Shown here: one piece after another, positions 62,781 through 64,000 of the stretch
Position numbering within the stretch: position 1 is the stretch's first letter
How the letters are laid out: each line of letters opens with the position of its first letter
Source: Actinernus sp. WN-2022
Taxonomy: Eukaryota; Cnidaria; Anthozoa; Actiniaria; Actinernidae
Length of the DNA stretch: 64,000 nt
Assembly: GCA_030867875.1 (NCBI GenBank)
Contig: JAOWCC010000577.1
Location: 74,953,012 to 75,017,011, forward strand
Direction of reading: 5' to 3'
The notes under the pieces: model-generated
Database searches by the model: none
What the model saw: only the letters and a program-made list of their open reading frames with translations
Told to the model about the DNA's origin: nothing
Program-made: the position numbers and the translations under genes

Positions 62781-64000
62781 AACTAATTATCTAGTTTTCT
62801 AGTAACTCTGATGCCTGGAGGTCAATTTATTTCCATTGCGCCATCAATACCATCACTATTGGCCAAGTTCTCACATTTGCAGTGTTATGGTACAGGCAAA
62901 GGTCTTTGATTTGTACTAGTGTGTTCGACAATAACACACAGGCTATATCCTTTATTTTTGGACATAGATATAACTGTGTTATATAGCGAATTCGACTAAT
63001 TATCTAGCTTTTCTAGTAACTCTGATGCCAGGAGGTCAATCTATTTCTATTGCGCCTTCAATGCCATCAATATTGGGCAAGTTCTCACATTTGCAATGTT
63101 ATGGTACAGGCCAAGGTCTTTGATTTGTACTGGTGTGTTTGACAACAACACACAGACTATATCCTTTATTTTTGGACATAGAAATAACTGTGTTATATCG
63201 CGAATTCAACTAATTATCTAGTTTTTCTAGTAACTCTGCTGCCTGGAGGTCAATTTATTTCCATTGCACCATCAATACCATCACTATTGGCCAAGTTCTC
63301 ACATTTGCAGTGTTATGGTACAGGCCAAGGTCTTTGATTTGTACTGGACTGTTTGACAACAACACACAGACTATATCCTTTATTTTTGGACATAGAAATA
63401 ACTGTGTTATATCGCGAATTCAACTAATTATCTAGTTTTTCTAGTAACTCTGCTGCCTGGAGGTCAATTTATTTCCATTGCACCATCAATACCATCACTA
63501 TTGGCCAAGTTCTCACATTTGCAGTGTTATGGTACAGGCCAAGGTCTTTGATTTGTACTGGAGTGTTTGACAACAACACACAGACTATATCCTTTATTTT
63601 TGGACATAGCAATAACTGTGTTATATCGCGAATTCAACTAATTATCTAGTTTTTCTAATAACTCTGATGCCTGGAGGTCAATATATTTCCATTGCTCCAT
63701 CAATACCATCACTATTGGGCAAGTTCTCACATTTGCAATGTTATGGTACAGGCAAAGGTCTTTGATTTGTACTGGTGTGTTTGACAACAACACAGGCTAT
63801 ATCCTTTATTTTTTGACATAGATATAACTGTAATATATCGCAAATTCAACTAATTATCTAGTTTTCTAGTAACTCTGATGCCTGGAGGTCAATTTATTTC
63901 CATTGCGCCATCAATACCATCACTATTGGCCAAGTTCTCACATTTGCAGTGTTATGGTACAGGCAAAGGTCTTTGATTTGTACTGGAGTGTTTGACAACA

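Larger units (their letters stand above)
44226..64000 (+). repeat. Satellite A array, right block (about 93 monomers)
   Basis: The same 212-214 bp satellite, same orientation and same monomer classes as on the left of array B, running off the window end. Removing array B and the TA duplication (14,104 bp) turns the 17,085-bp offset between 27350 and 44435 into 2981 bp, the same 14-monomer period seen just to the left. The two blocks were therefore one array before the insertion. No gene or RNA gene is seen. Confidence 0.98.

Overview
The window is almost entirely tandemly repeated DNA from a eukaryotic genome. I see no supportable protein-coding gene, rRNA or tRNA in it. Megabase-style satellite organisation, higher-order repeats, inserted transposon-like elements and the lack of dense ORFs all argue against a bacterium, archaeon or virus. 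The species cannot be read from the sequence. An invertebrate animal is my guess, held weakly.

Layout. (1) 1-392, 1974-30123 and 44226-64000 are satellite A: about 225 head-to-tail monomers of 212-214 bp, all in the same orientation. At least seven diagnostic monomer classes occur in a non-random order and form higher-order repeats of 5, 8, 14, 17, 18, 21 and 24 monomers. (2) 393-1973 is a 1.58-kb insertion in satellite A. It is flanked by a 3-bp duplication (TTA), contains a diverged direct duplication of about 0.45 kb, and ends in a 187-bp foldback. (3) 30124-44225 is a second, unrelated tandem array (array B, 14.1 kb), inserted precisely into one satellite A monomer with a 2-bp TA duplication (up to 4 bp, ambiguous). 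Array B starts and ends with the same 64-bp hairpin and has that hairpin between all units except one: 19 units and 19 hairpins. Each unit holds 1, 2 or 3 near-identical 185-bp subrepeats, one diverged 185-bp copy, and a tail of about 140 bp.

How the parts relate. Satellite A was amplified by nested segmental duplication: the same multi-monomer blocks are found 1.7, 3.0, 5.1, 8.9, 23 and 41 kb apart. The 1.6-kb element and array B landed in it later, because their empty sites can be read in sister copies. Array B looks like a TIR or foldback (MITE-like) transposon that became a satellite. Its outer hairpins lie directly at the target-site duplication, and its units differ by whole 185-bp steps, as expected from unequal exchange.

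The short ORFs in array B recur only because the DNA repeats. They lie on both strands, start inside the hairpin or subrepeat, and change frame between subrepeats because 185 is not a multiple of 3. I do not annotate them as genes. The strongest candidate for something new is array B: a hairpin-delimited, transposon-derived satellite nested in a higher-order satellite.
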